Source: Fibrobacterota bacterium
GTDB taxonomy: Bacteria; Fibrobacterota; Fibrobacteria; UBA11236
Length of the DNA stretch: 54,648 nt
Assembly: GCA_028287465.1 (NCBI GenBank)
Contig: JAQBPO010000057.1
Span: 1-54,648 of the forward strand
Reading direction: 5' to 3'
In this document: piece by piece, positions 9,961 through 18,926 of the stretch
Numbering within the stretch: position 1 is the stretch's first letter
Layout of the letters: each line of letters begins with the position of its first letter
Made by a program: the position numbers and the translations under genes
Notes under the pieces: model-generated
Told to the model about the DNA's origin: nothing
Seen by the model: the letters and a program-made list of their open reading frames with translations, nothing else
Databases searched by the model: none

Positions 9961-9988
9961 GCGTGATCACGGCGATCACGCTTTATCT
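9961..9988 (+). terminator. Hairpin plus T-rich tract after the cyclase gene
   Basis: An 8-bp inverted repeat (GCGTGATC / GATCACGC) with a 5-nt loop at 9961-9981 is followed by TTTATCTT. It lies 93 bp after the cyclase stop and 138 bp before the amylase start. It can be read as a weak intrinsic terminator or as an operator; the GTGA and TCAC half sites are 9 bp apart, which does not fit the 6-bp spacing of a canonical CRP site. A separate 12-bp palindrome, GGGCTTAAGCCC, lies at 9928-9939. Confidence 0.4.
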
Positions 9989-10125
9989 TGGGCATCCCAT
10001 CCCCGCCCCGTATTTCCTTGATACCTTCCCGGACTCGATCGGCCCGGCGGTATCCACTCGGGCTTATCCAAGCGTCCAAATAGGTTCCGCGCCCGCGCGC
10101 TCGCATCTTACAGGGGGAAATTTCC

Positions 10126-12963
10126 ATGGTTAATCCAAGCTCTTTTATCGCATCGATCCAAAAACGCATCGGCATCGCTTGGGCACCGGGACTGGGCCTG
10201 GGCCTGGGCCTGGCCCTCACCCTGGCGGCGGGGATTTCCGCGGCGCCGCTGGAGCCAGGCAACCAAGCCTGGAACGTGAACCGCAATCCCAACGGGTCCA
10301 ATCCCGCCGCGTATTTCGGCGAATGGCCCGGCCACGCGTACCATCCCTCCGCGGACGATTGGCGCAAGCAGTCCGTCTACCAGTTCATCACCGATCGGTT
10401 CGCGGACGGGAACCCGGACAACAATGACGGGAAATACGGCGGCTACGATCTGGGCACCGTGGGGACGCGCCATGGCGGGGACTTCAAGGGCATCACGGAA
10501 CGCCTGGACTATATCAAGTCCATGGGATACACGGCCATCTGGGTCTCCCCCGTCTTCCAGAACCGCTCGAACTCCTATCACGGCTACGGCCAGATCGATT
10601 TCACCGTCCTGGACGATCGCTTCGGCACCGTCGCCGAGATGCGCGAGATGGTGGACGCGGCCCATGCCCGCGGCATCTACGTCTTCGCGGACATCATCGT
10701 GAACCATATGAGCGACCTCTATTACTTCGAGGGCAGGAAAGGCGCCGCCGCGCCGTTCAAGATGCATACCGACGAGTACAAGCTCCTACCCTGGAACGCG
10801 AATGAGACCTACCGGGATTTCCGGGTGGACAATACCAAGTCCGCGGCCGGCACCTATCCCCCCGTCTACGCCTATTCCGGATGGCCGGCGTACGACAACT
10901 CAGGGCTGACGGGCTCCTTCTGGAACAGCGATTTCCACCACAACGGGGATCTGGCGGACTACGGGAATGCCTGGGAGAACCATCTCGGCAAGATCTACGG
11001 GACCCTCGACGACCTGCGCACCGACCATCCCCGCGTGCAGGACAAGATCATCGCGATGACCAAATCCCTGATCTCCACGGTCGACATCGACGGCATCCGC
11101 ATGGACACGCCCATGCAGGTCCCGCTCGATTTCTTCCAGGCCTGGGCCCCGGCCGTGCGCGCCCATGCGGCATCTTTGGGCAAGAGCGACTTCCTGATCT
11201 TCGGGGAATATTACTGCCCCCGGGAACGCGCCGCCACCATGACCGGCCGCGGGAAGACCCCGGACATGTACAACCGGAACGCCTTCATCGACAATTCCAG
11301 ATTCACCCTGCACGGGGGCATCAACTATCCCATGTATTGGTGGTTCGGGGACGCGATCAGGAACCAGGCGGACGGCCACCTGGGCGAGGCCAAGGCCCTG
11401 CTGGATTCCGACAAGGGCATGTTCGATTTCTTCAATCCCGCCCGCAACGAGTTCCGCTACAGCCAGGTCAACTTCTACAACAACCACGATCAATGGCGCA
11501 TGTCCACGGCCGCGGACGGGTTCAAGAAGACGGATCTGGGAAGCGCCATCATCGCCTTCTGGCCCGGCATCCCCGCTTTCTATTACGGGGACGAACAGGG
11601 CTTCAAGACCAACGGCACCGCCCTGGACGGGTGGGGACGCGAGGACATGATGACCAGCCTGGCCTGGAAGGCCTATCCCACCGTGAACGGCAGGAATCCC
11701 TGCGAGACCGACAATTTCGACATGGCCAATCCCCATTACCAATGGGTGCAGAAGCTGATGAACGTCCGCCGCCAGTATCCGGCCCTCCAGACCAGCGACG
11801 AGCTGGCGGAACGCTGGAAGCAGGCCAACAACGGCAACGGCATCTACGCCTACTCCCGCATCTGGGGCCTGCCCAAGGATTGGACCCTGGTGGCCTGGAA
11901 TACCTGGAAGGATCCCCTGTCGGCCGGCGGCGGCCTGGGGACCTTCTATACCGGTTGGTCCGCCGGTGACGTCATCGTGAACGTCCTGAACCCGGCCGAG
12001 AAGTACACCCTGGGAACCAACGGCACGCTTGCATCCCTTTCCCTGGCAGGCTATGAGACCAAGGTCTTCGCGCGTCAGGACAACCTGAAGCGCCTGGATC
12101 CGGTCGTCACCATGGTAACGCCCGCCCATGACCAACGGTTGACGGCGGCGCAGGCGGATTGGATCGCCCGGGTCCGCTTCAGCGAGGACATGGACGTGGC
12201 CACCGTCAAGGACGCGTTCCGGTACGACGACCAACCGGTCGATCCGTCCCGCCTGACCTGGGATCCCGCCACGCGCCAGATCGAAATGGCCCTGAGCGGC
12301 ATTCCCGACGGCATCCACACCCTGCGCATCCTGGAGATCGCCCGAACGATCACGGGCCGCGCGCTTTACGGCTCCTTCCGCTCGCGCTTCCGCAAGGGCG
12401 GGGACGACAATGTCATCGCCAACCCGGCCTTCACCGCTGATGCCAATTTGATCTCGGTGACGGACGCGGCCACGGGCTCGGTGATCCTGACCCATCGGGC
12501 GACGGGCGCGCGCAAGCTCCGCGTCAAGAACGAAGGCGGGGCCTGGAGCGCTTGGTCGGCCTATCAGCCCCAGACGGCCTGGACCTTGGCCTCCGGGTCC
12601 GGGACGAAAAAGGTCACGGTCCAATACTGGGCCGACAATAGCGCGGCCTACTTCGTGAACGGCCAGATCGGTTTCGCCAAGGCCTATGCCCAGGTGTATT
12701 TCCGCGGGACCCCGAACGCCTGGGCGGCGGGCCCCATGACCTTGGTGGCGGACAATCTCTGGAAGACGACGGTGACGACCTTGGGTTCGGCCACGGAACG
12801 GTTCAAGTTCGACATCAAGGCGGATTGGACCCTGAACTTCGGGGACGACAATCTTGATTTCATCGCGGACCAGGGCGGGGCGGATATCAGGCTGCCGACG
12901 GGCAGGACCGTGGCCATCACCTTCAATGACAAGACCAGGGCCTATACCGTTACGGTGCAATAG
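10126..12963 (+). CDS. Secreted GH13 alpha-amylase with C-terminal accessory domains
   Basis: A 945-residue exported glycoside hydrolase of family 13, acting on alpha-glucans such as starch or glycogen. A signal peptide spans about 1-41, with an unusual GLGLGLGLAL core. The catalytic barrel (about 80-530) keeps all three carboxylates: nucleophile D327 (GIRMDT), acid/base E361 (FGEYY) and stabiliser D455 (NNHDQW). About 640-760 looks like a bacterial Ig-like domain (SEDMDVATV region). The C-terminus (about 840-945) has the QVYFRGTPNAW start and DWTLNFGDDN block seen in accessory domains of secreted alpha-amylases. The N-terminal YQFITDRFADGNP block also resembles fungal alpha-1,3-glucan-synthase-like amylases, so the exact GH13 subfamily is open. 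ATG 10126 follows a GGGGGAAA purine tract. The stop is 12 bp from the stop of the convergent lyase gene. Confidence 0.9.
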   Translation: MVNPSSFIASIQKRIGIAWAPGLGLGLGLALTLAAGISAAPLEPGNQAWNVNRNPNGSNPAAYFGEWPGHAYHPSADDWRKQSVYQFITDRFADGNPDNNDGKYGGYDLGTVGTRHGGDFKGITERLDYIKSMGYTAIWVSPVFQNRSNSYHGYGQIDFTVLDDRFGTVAEMREMVDAAHARGIYVFADIIVNHMSDLYYFEGRKGAAAPFKMHTDEYKLLPWNANETYRDFRVDNTKSAAGTYPPVYAYSGWPAYDNSGLTGSFWNSDFHHNGDLADYGNAWENHLGKIYGTLDDLRTDHPRVQDKIIAMTKSLISTVDIDGIRMDTPMQVPLDFFQAWAPAVRAHAASLGKSDFLIFGEYYCPRERAATMTGRGKTPDMYNRNAFIDNSRFTLHGGINYPMYWWFGDAIRNQADGHLGEAKALLDSDKGMFDFFNPARNEFRYSQVNFYNNHDQWRMSTAADGFKKTDLGSAIIAFWPGIPAFYYGDEQGFKTNGTALDGWGREDMMTSLAWKAYPTVNGRNPCETDNFDMANPHYQWVQKLMNVRRQYPALQTSDELAERWKQANNGNGIYAYSRIWGLPKDWTLVAWNTWKDPLSAGGGLGTFYTGWSAGDVIVNVLNPAEKYTLGTNGTLASLSLAGYETKVFARQDNLKRLDPVVTMVTPAHDQRLTAAQADWIARVRFSEDMDVATVKDAFRYDDQPVDPSRLTWDPATRQIEMALSGIPDGIHTLRILEIARTITGRALYGSFRSRFRKGGDDNVIANPAFTADANLISVTDAATGSVILTHRATGARKLRVKNEGGAWSAWSAYQPQTAWTLASGSGTKKVTVQYWADNSAAYFVNGQIGFAKAYAQVYFRGTPNAWAAGPMTLVADNLWKTTVTTLGSATERFKFDIKADWTLNFGDDNLDFIADQGGADIRLPTGRTVAITFNDKTRAYTVTVQ

Positions 12964-12975
12964 GCCGAGGGAAGC

Positions 12976-14424
12976 TCAAGGGAAGCGGCTTCCCTGGGAA
13001 CGGACCCGCAACAAAAGCGGCCCATGGCCCAGGACCGCGGCCTCGCGCCCGGAAAACCGCAATTCACCGGATGGGGTTTCCAGGGCCCGTGAAGCCAGCA
13101 ACCGTCCCTGGGTGGAGACGATATCCAATCGGACCGGTTCCCCGGGCCTTATGGCTTGTACGGCCTGTATCGCTTGTACAGCCTGGGCGTTTCCATCCAT
13201 GCGATAGCGCAGGGTAAGGCCGTCGCCGTTCCTGAACATGCGGAATTCCGATCCGCCCCGGGCCTTGGGCATCGATCCCTCCGCCCGGATGGCGATAGGG
13301 ATGGGGAAGTTCCCGAGATCCCCATGGGTCAGGCTGGTCCATCCCGTGAAATGATCCTCGCTGAGGCCGTCCGGGCGGTTCTGGGTCGTCACGAAGGTGG
13401 TGGTGATCGGGAGCGGAATGGCCGCGCGGTTGCGGTAATGGTTATAGGCCATCTCCCAGCCGCCCGCGTGCTTGTCCTCCCCGGCGCAGCTTTGGGGCCC
13501 GCAGGCCTGGCCGACATTCACCGGTTTGCCCAGGAAGGCCGATGCGTGGAACTCCATCCCCATCAACAGGCGCGGGGTCGCCTGGCCGTCCAGCTTGCGC
13601 CCGTAGAAATCGATGCCCTGGTGCCAGGCGATCTCCGCCGCCGCCATCATGCCGAGGAGATTGTATTCCGCATGGTTGCAATCGCGGCACGTCTCCATGA
13701 TCATGCCCGACTTCTCCACCGTATAGGGAAGCAGGAATTCCAGGTAGCGCAATCCCTTGTTGAACTTGGCCGTATCGTCCTGGAATACGCCCACGGCCAT
13801 CACGGCGAGCGCCGAGGACGTCCCCCAATTGTTGGTCCTTTTCTCCGGCTCCATGGAATAGAGCGCGTAACCCGTGAGGGTGTTCAGCATCGCGTCGAAC
13901 CTTTCGATATCGGCCTGGGCCCATCCGGCCGAACCGTTGTCGTACCGGCGGAAGATTTCCGCGGCCGCGGCCCAGGTGGGGAGCGCCCAGGCGGCCTCGA
14001 GATCCTCCTGGCGATTGTCGAGGTGGGTCATGCCCTTGAAGGCGGCTCCCCATCCGTTCAGGATCTCCAGGCCCTTGACCTTGTAACGCGCGTCGCCCGT
14101 CACCACCCATTGCAAGGCCTGGGCATAGGCCGCATGGGAGGCGTTCCGGAAATTCTGCTCGGAGGTTCCCGTAGCGCTCGCCACCACCTGGACCGTGGCC
14201 TCGGGCTTGTTCTGGTAGGTAAGGCCGGCATTGGACCAGGAGCGCAGGCGGTCATAACCCTGTTTCATGGGCGTGGAGGCGCTCGCCATGGCCGTGGCCT
14301 TCATATGATCGAGTTCGGCCTGGGAATTGAAGATGCCGGGATGATTGAAGCCGGCGCGGACCATGGATACGGCGGCCAGCAGGATGCAAAGCGATGCCCT
14401 GGAAGTCATGGTGGAGGGTCTCAT
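12976..14424 (-). CDS. Secreted alginate-lyase-fold protein
   Basis: A 482-residue exported protein. A signal peptide (about 1-24) precedes an alpha/alpha-toroid of the alginate lyase family (Pfam alginate_lyase, about 25-350), with blocks NRQEDLEAAW, NNWGTSSAL and ETCRDCNHAEYNL. The family cleaves uronate polymers by beta-elimination; the real substrate cannot be read here and some members act on other uronides. The C-terminal ~80 residues contain a low-complexity AQAVQAIQAVQAI linker and a short beta-sandwich (VRLDIVSTQGRLLASRAL) resembling secretion-linked tags. The ATG at 14424 is chosen over longer starts because AAGGAG lies 8 nt upstream and the signal peptide begins there. It converges with the amylase gene with no terminator between them. 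Confidence 0.82.
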   Translation of the reverse strand: MRPSTMTSRASLCILLAAVSMVRAGFNHPGIFNSQAELDHMKATAMASASTPMKQGYDRLRSWSNAGLTYQNKPEATVQVVASATGTSEQNFRNASHAAYAQALQWVVTGDARYKVKGLEILNGWGAAFKGMTHLDNRQEDLEAAWALPTWAAAAEIFRRYDNGSAGWAQADIERFDAMLNTLTGYALYSMEPEKRTNNWGTSSALAVMAVGVFQDDTAKFNKGLRYLEFLLPYTVEKSGMIMETCRDCNHAEYNLLGMMAAAEIAWHQGIDFYGRKLDGQATPRLLMGMEFHASAFLGKPVNVGQACGPQSCAGEDKHAGGWEMAYNHYRNRAAIPLPITTTFVTTQNRPDGLSEDHFTGWTSLTHGDLGNFPIPIAIRAEGSMPKARGGSEFRMFRNGDGLTLRYRMDGNAQAVQAIQAVQAIRPGEPVRLDIVSTQGRLLASRALETPSGELRFSGREAAVLGHGPLLLRVRSQGSRFP

Positions 14425-14820
14425 GGATTCGTCTCCTTGGCCGCGGGAAGCGCACGGCCGGCCTGATGGGAATCTATGGCCTGGCCCGCCGGCGCGCGCC
14501 GGGGTAATGCCCCGGGATCGGCTTAAGCGTTCCCCTTTTTGAACGGCTTGGGGATATAGCGGGCGCGGAGGCAATTGTTGTTCCGACCGCTCCTTCCGGG
14601 AAGCCTGGGTTTGGGGATTTGCGATTCGCCTGAGGCCCCTTGTACGAAGGCGCCGCTTCCATGTAAAATATCGGCATCGGGTTCCGAATGATCCTTTTCC
14701 GCCTGCGCCGACGGGCTCCGGAAGGCTATTCACAGATGTGAACCTCCCCGGAATCATGGCGTCACCGGAAGTACCGTATTTGCTACCATTCGGGGCGCAG
14801 AGGTTGGAAGCGAGGAATTA
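14425..14820. other. 396-bp divergent intergenic region
   Basis: No gene was found. This region separates the minus-strand lyase from the plus-strand GH95-like gene and must hold both promoters. Seen: a 14-bp perfect palindrome CCGGCGCGCGCCGG (14489-14502) followed by a CCGGGG/CCCCGG hairpin (14499-14515) in the presumed lyase leader; a promoter at 14640-14669; a palindrome TTCACAGATGTGAA (14729-14742); and an extended -10-like TGCTACCAT followed by TCGGGG (14781-14795). No tRNA or small ORF with a ribosome site is evident. Confidence 0.5.
14640..14669 (+). promoter_or_regulatory. sigma70-like promoter upstream of the GH95-like gene
   Basis: TTGTAC (14640-14645), an 18-bp spacer and TAAAAT (14664-14669), giving a start near 14676 and a leader of about 145 nt. 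A second possible start signal, TGCTACCAT at 14781-14789, lies closer to the gene but has no good -35. Confidence 0.4.
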
Positions 14821-17463
14821 ATGTCGTCTCCGGATTCCTTACCGCGGCTCGCCGCCGCCTGCACCGTAATGGCCTGCCTGGCGGCCTTTTCGCCTTCATT
14901 CGCGGTAAACCATGCCTTCGACCAGGCCAAGGGCGCCCTATCGGTCGACTACGCGCGCTATCTCTCCAAGCACGATATCGCCTTCAACAAGCCGATCACG
15001 GATCCCAAGCATGCCATGACGGTGGGCAACGGCCGCGTGGGCGCCGCGGTCTGGAACGCCAAGGGGATTACCATGCAGGTTACCGGGGTGGACGCTTCGC
15101 CCCAGACCTGCTTCTCCCAAGGCCAGCTGAACCTCTCGACCTTGCCCAGGATGGATACCGGGTACGCGTCGTTCCAGCAGGTCCTTTCGCTTTACGACGG
15201 GACCCTCACCACCCGCTATGACGACAACCGCGCCGTGACGGTGATGGGTTCGCCCAACTCCGAGGTCATCGGCATCCACGTGGACGATTCCCGCGCCGGG
15301 GTCCAATCGATCACGTTCGACCTGACCCTATGGGATCCCGCCACCCAGATGGTCTCCCGCGGGGGATTCACGGACATGCAGGCCGATGTCCGCGACATCA
15401 ACGTATGGAAGGCGGTCTCCTCCTTCGCCGAGCCCACGGTGGCGGGAATCAGCCGGGCCCAGGCGGACCTGGACGGTTTCGGCTACACCCTTGCCGCCAC
15501 GGTGGAAGGGACCCCCTTCACGACCGCCCAGGTGGACGCCCGCACGGTGCGGTTCACCATCACCCCGGCCAAGGGTTATACCATCTGGATCGCCTGCGCC
15601 AGCCGCCTCAACGCCCCCGGGCACGACTCCCCCGCCCAGGCCAGGACCCTGCTGGGCAAGGTCAAGGCCGACGGCTATCCCGCCACCGTGGCCGCTTATG
15701 CGGAATGGTGGCATGCCTTCTGGGGCAAGTCCTTCGTGCAATATTCGAATCCCGCGGGAGAAGCGGATTTCATGGAGACCTTCTACTACTTGTCCACCTA
15801 CTTGATCGCCTCGGGATCCTACGGAAAATACCCGTTCCACTTCATCAACGGCGTCTACCGGAGCAATGCGGATCTGGACATCCATTGGAGCGGCGCCTAT
15901 TGGTACTGGAACATGCGCAATATCTACAACGGCCTGCTGACATCGAACCATCCCGACGCCATGGAGGGTTTCTACCGGCTCTATTACGGCAATCTCGCCA
16001 GGACCAGAACCATCACCCAGACCCGCCATTCCATAGACGGCGCCTGGGTGCCGGAGACCATGCGCTGGGACGGCGGGGATCAATGGAGCTGGGGCAGCGA
16101 TTATACCAGGAACATCTACTCCACCGGCGCGGAAGCGGCTTCCAACATGTTCCTGCGCTTCGCCTATACCAACGATACCGCCTGGCTGGCCTCCACGGCC
16201 TATCCCTATATGCGCGAGGCCGCGAAATTCCTGCAGGCCAAGCTGTCCCTGGACGCGGGCACCAAGCGCTATTACATGGCCTCGTCCAATGCCCACGAGA
16301 CCTATTGGAACGTCAAGAACGCGATCACGGACCTGGCCGCGGTGCGTTCCCTGTTCCCCCAGGCCATCCAGGCCGCCGCGGCCTTGAACCTGGATCCGGC
16401 CCTGAGGACCCAATGGCGGAACACCCTGGACAATCTGGAGCCCTACAAGACCGAAGCCTATAACGGCGGAACGCGTTACCTGCCCCATGACCCCCCGACG
16501 GTGGTGCAGAAGAACGGGGAGAACATCACTTCGGAATTGATCTGGCCTTATGCGGTTTCCAATATCGGCGGGGCCGATCACCAGACGGCCCTGAACGGCT
16601 TCAACAGCCGGCCCAGCCAGTTCTCCAACGTCTGGGCGCCGGACGCCATCCAGGCCGCGCGCCTGGGATTGGGCGACGAGTCCTACAACGCCATGAAGCG
16701 GTTGCTCGGGATGTACGCGAACTACCCCAACGGGAGGACCAACAATACCAACGGGGAATTCGAATACGTAGGCGCGCATATCCTGGCCCTCAACGAGTCG
16801 CTCCTGCAAAGCCATAACGACACCATCCGGGTCTTCCCGGCCGCCCCTTCCGCCGCGGATTTCACGGGCCGGTTCACCTTGGCCGCCAAGGGCGGTTTCC
16901 TGATCACTTCGGAACGCGAGGCCGGCGAGATCAAATACGTGGGCCTGAAAAGCCTGCACGGGAAGCCGGCCCTGATCGCGAATCCCTGGGGGACCCAACA
17001 GGTCCGGGTCCAGAGCCTATCCGACGGCAGGGTGCTGGAGACCACGGCCGCGGCCATGATCGGCTTCGCGACGACGGCGTCCGGCACCTACCTCATCGAA
17101 AGGACGGCCAAACCGCTTTCGGGTTTCACCTTCGCCGGTCTGACGGGCGCGCCCAACCGCTCGGCCAAGACCCTTACCTGGAACTCCACCGTGGTGACCC
17201 TGGGAGCGGGCCAAGGCAAGGTCTCTTCCCTGCCGAGGACCGCGAACCGGATTCCCGTAGCACGAGCGATGACCCTTCTCGTCCCGGGCGGCCGGTTCAC
17301 CTTGCCCGGTTCCGGAACCCGTTACTCCATGGAGGTTTTCGACCTGGGGGGCCGCAGGATCAGAACCGCCTTGCTCGGCGCGGACAGGCGCGAAAAGAGC
17401 GTGGACCTGGGCCTCTCCGGCGGCATGCATATCGTGCGCCTCAATCCCGTGCCGCCGGATTAA
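14821..17463 (+). CDS. Secreted GH95-like six-hairpin glycosidase
   Basis: An 880-residue exported protein. A signal peptide (about 1-29) is followed by an N-terminal beta-sandwich (about 35-270) opening with HAMTVGNGRVGAAVW, typical of GH95/DUF5703-type enzymes, where a super-sandwich domain precedes an (alpha/alpha)6 barrel (about 300-690). Barrel motifs include HFINGVYRSNADLDIHWSG, WVPETMRWDGGDQWSW and NNTNGEFEYVGAH. Characterised GH95 enzymes remove alpha-L-fucose or L-galactose from polysaccharides; substrate and catalytic residues are not assigned here. The last ~60 residues (MEVFDLGGRRIRTALLG) look like a C-terminal sorting tag. ATG 14821 has GCGAGGAA upstream. Between a uronate-type lyase and an outer-membrane protein it fits plant or algal polysaccharide use. 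Confidence 0.78.
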   Translation: MSSPDSLPRLAAACTVMACLAAFSPSFAVNHAFDQAKGALSVDYARYLSKHDIAFNKPITDPKHAMTVGNGRVGAAVWNAKGITMQVTGVDASPQTCFSQGQLNLSTLPRMDTGYASFQQVLSLYDGTLTTRYDDNRAVTVMGSPNSEVIGIHVDDSRAGVQSITFDLTLWDPATQMVSRGGFTDMQADVRDINVWKAVSSFAEPTVAGISRAQADLDGFGYTLAATVEGTPFTTAQVDARTVRFTITPAKGYTIWIACASRLNAPGHDSPAQARTLLGKVKADGYPATVAAYAEWWHAFWGKSFVQYSNPAGEADFMETFYYLSTYLIASGSYGKYPFHFINGVYRSNADLDIHWSGAYWYWNMRNIYNGLLTSNHPDAMEGFYRLYYGNLARTRTITQTRHSIDGAWVPETMRWDGGDQWSWGSDYTRNIYSTGAEAASNMFLRFAYTNDTAWLASTAYPYMREAAKFLQAKLSLDAGTKRYYMASSNAHETYWNVKNAITDLAAVRSLFPQAIQAAAALNLDPALRTQWRNTLDNLEPYKTEAYNGGTRYLPHDPPTVVQKNGENITSELIWPYAVSNIGGADHQTALNGFNSRPSQFSNVWAPDAIQAARLGLGDESYNAMKRLLGMYANYPNGRTNNTNGEFEYVGAHILALNESLLQSHNDTIRVFPAAPSAADFTGRFTLAAKGGFLITSEREAGEIKYVGLKSLHGKPALIANPWGTQQVRVQSLSDGRVLETTAAAMIGFATTASGTYLIERTAKPLSGFTFAGLTGAPNRSAKTLTWNSTVVTLGAGQGKVSSLPRTANRIPVARAMTLLVPGGRFTLPGSGTRYSMEVFDLGGRRIRTALLGADRREKSVDLGLSGGMHIVRLNPVPPD

Positions 17464-17629
17464 TCCGCCGCGGGTCCTTCGCGCCGCCCTCAACTTCCTC
17501 AAGACCCAGTGACCCCGAAGCGGAACGGGAACGCTCGCGATCAAGCGGGCGTGGACGGGAAGCGCTCCCTTCCTTTTCCGTTTCCGCCATGATGCAATGC
17601 CGGGACCGCCGGATTCGCTTCCGAAATTC

Positions 17630-17659
17630 TTGAAATGCGAGATACCGCCGTGTTACACT
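17630..17659 (+). promoter_or_regulatory. Strong extended -10 promoter of the outer-membrane protein gene
   Basis: TTGAAA (17630-17635), an 18-bp spacer ending in TGT, then TACACT (17654-17659), an extended -10. The discriminator is CGGGG. The predicted start near 17666 leaves a leader of about 36 nt to the ATG at 17702. Confidence 0.6.
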
Positions 17660-17701
17660 CGGGGTCAGGTCTCAACCCGGTTCAACCCGATAGGAAAGCA
17701 A

Positions 17702-18898
17702 ATGATACGGAGTTTACATAAAGTCTTGGCGCTTGGATTGACGGCTACCGTCCCGATGATCAATGCCTTCGAAATCAAGGGTACCGCCCCCCAGGTGGAG
17801 TTCCATACGACCAATCCCCTTTTCACTCCCTCCATGAAGGCCGAATTCCAGACCAAGATGAATACCGAGGTGGCCACGGCGTTCAACACCACCATCGATA
17901 CCGCCCGCGCGCAACTCGCAGGCTTCAAGCAGCAGAAGGAACTGGCCCAGGGCTTCGCCAACGCCAACGCCTATTCGGTGCAATCGGCCACCCTGCAGGG
18001 CTTCCAGAACTATTCCCTATTCGCCGTCGCCACGGGCCTTATGGTCGGGGTCCAGGCGCCTAGCACCAGCGTGAGCTATTACAGCAAAATCGCCGACGAC
18101 ATCCAGAAAAAGGGCGACCTCTACGCCGGCCTGGGCGCGGGCTTCTCCTTCGCCAACGTGGGCGTCAACGCCGGCTTCCTCCTGCCCGGTTTGTACCTGA
18201 ACGCCAAGTACGGGGCCTTCGACCTGGATGTCCAAGGTTTCGCCATGGACTTCAGCGTAATGGGCGCGGGAATCAATTACCGCCTGCTGGAACCCAAGAG
18301 CCTGATCGGCCTGGTGAAGTGGCGCGGCATATCCGTCGGGTCCGGCTTCTACATGCAGAGCAGCAAGATCAACATGACGGTCACCCCCGACACCATCCAG
18401 ACCGATGCGCATTTCCGGGCAGCGGTCCTGAATGGCGCCACCGGCCAGGACAAGGCGGACAAGGAAGCCTTGCTGGATGAAATGGGATACACGGCGTCCA
18501 AGCCGGACGCGGCCGTGAAACTCTCCCCCGAGTTCAACATGGGCATCGACGTCACGACCATGACCATTCCCGTGGACGCGGTTACGGCCGTCAGCCTGCT
18601 TTGGGGCATGTTCAACATCACCGGCGGCCTCGGCTTCGACCTGAACTTCGGTTCGAACGAAATCGTCCTGAAAGGCGACTCGAAGGCGAACATCGGTTCG
18701 AATGATACCACCAAGGTCACCTTCACCCCCGCCACGGTCACCGTGGACGGCGGCACCAAGAACGGGCCATCCTTCGCCCGCCTGCGCGCCATGACCGGTC
18801 TGGGCCTGGGCCTGGGTCCCGTCAAGATCGACGTGCCCCTGATCTACTACTTCAACAGCGGCGTGGCCTTCGGCCTGACCGTCGCCGTCGTCTGGTAA
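17702..18898 (+). CDS. Predicted outer-membrane beta-barrel protein
   Basis: A 398-residue exported protein of unknown function. A signal peptide (about 1-22, ending NAF) is followed by a helical, Gln/Ala-rich segment (about 45-85). Alternating hydrophobic strands such as LYAGLGAGFSFANVGVNAGF and FDLDVQGFAMDFSVMGAGIN follow, and the protein ends in a strand with terminal aromatic Trp (FGLTVAVVW). That last-strand signature is typical of outer-membrane barrels recognised by the BAM machinery. The ATG has AGGAAAG 5 nt upstream and a strong promoter; a strong terminator follows, so it is monocistronic and probably well expressed. It could be a porin or channel, but no transport family is recognised. 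Confidence 0.7.
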   Translation: MIRSLHKVLALGLTATVPMINAFEIKGTAPQVEFHTTNPLFTPSMKAEFQTKMNTEVATAFNTTIDTARAQLAGFKQQKELAQGFANANAYSVQSATLQGFQNYSLFAVATGLMVGVQAPSTSVSYYSKIADDIQKKGDLYAGLGAGFSFANVGVNAGFLLPGLYLNAKYGAFDLDVQGFAMDFSVMGAGINYRLLEPKSLIGLVKWRGISVGSGFYMQSSKINMTVTPDTIQTDAHFRAAVLNGATGQDKADKEALLDEMGYTASKPDAAVKLSPEFNMGIDVTTMTIPVDAVTAVSLLWGMFNITGGLGFDLNFGSNEIVLKGDSKANIGSNDTTKVTFTPATVTVDGGTKNGPSFARLRAMTGLGLGLGPVKIDVPLIYYFNSGVAFGLTVAVVW

Positions 18899-18926
18899 CT
18901 CCGGACCGCGAGCCTTTCCTCGGCCT

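Noticed and set aside
10900..12960. 686-codon minus-strand frame inside the amylase gene
   Set aside because: No family features; the plus-strand frame keeps all catalytic residues, so this is a shadow.
13156..14466. Long plus-strand open frame opposite the alginate-lyase-fold gene
   Set aside because: It is rich in Arg, Gly and His, has no domain, and lies antisense to a gene with a clear signal peptide and family motifs; a GC-driven shadow.
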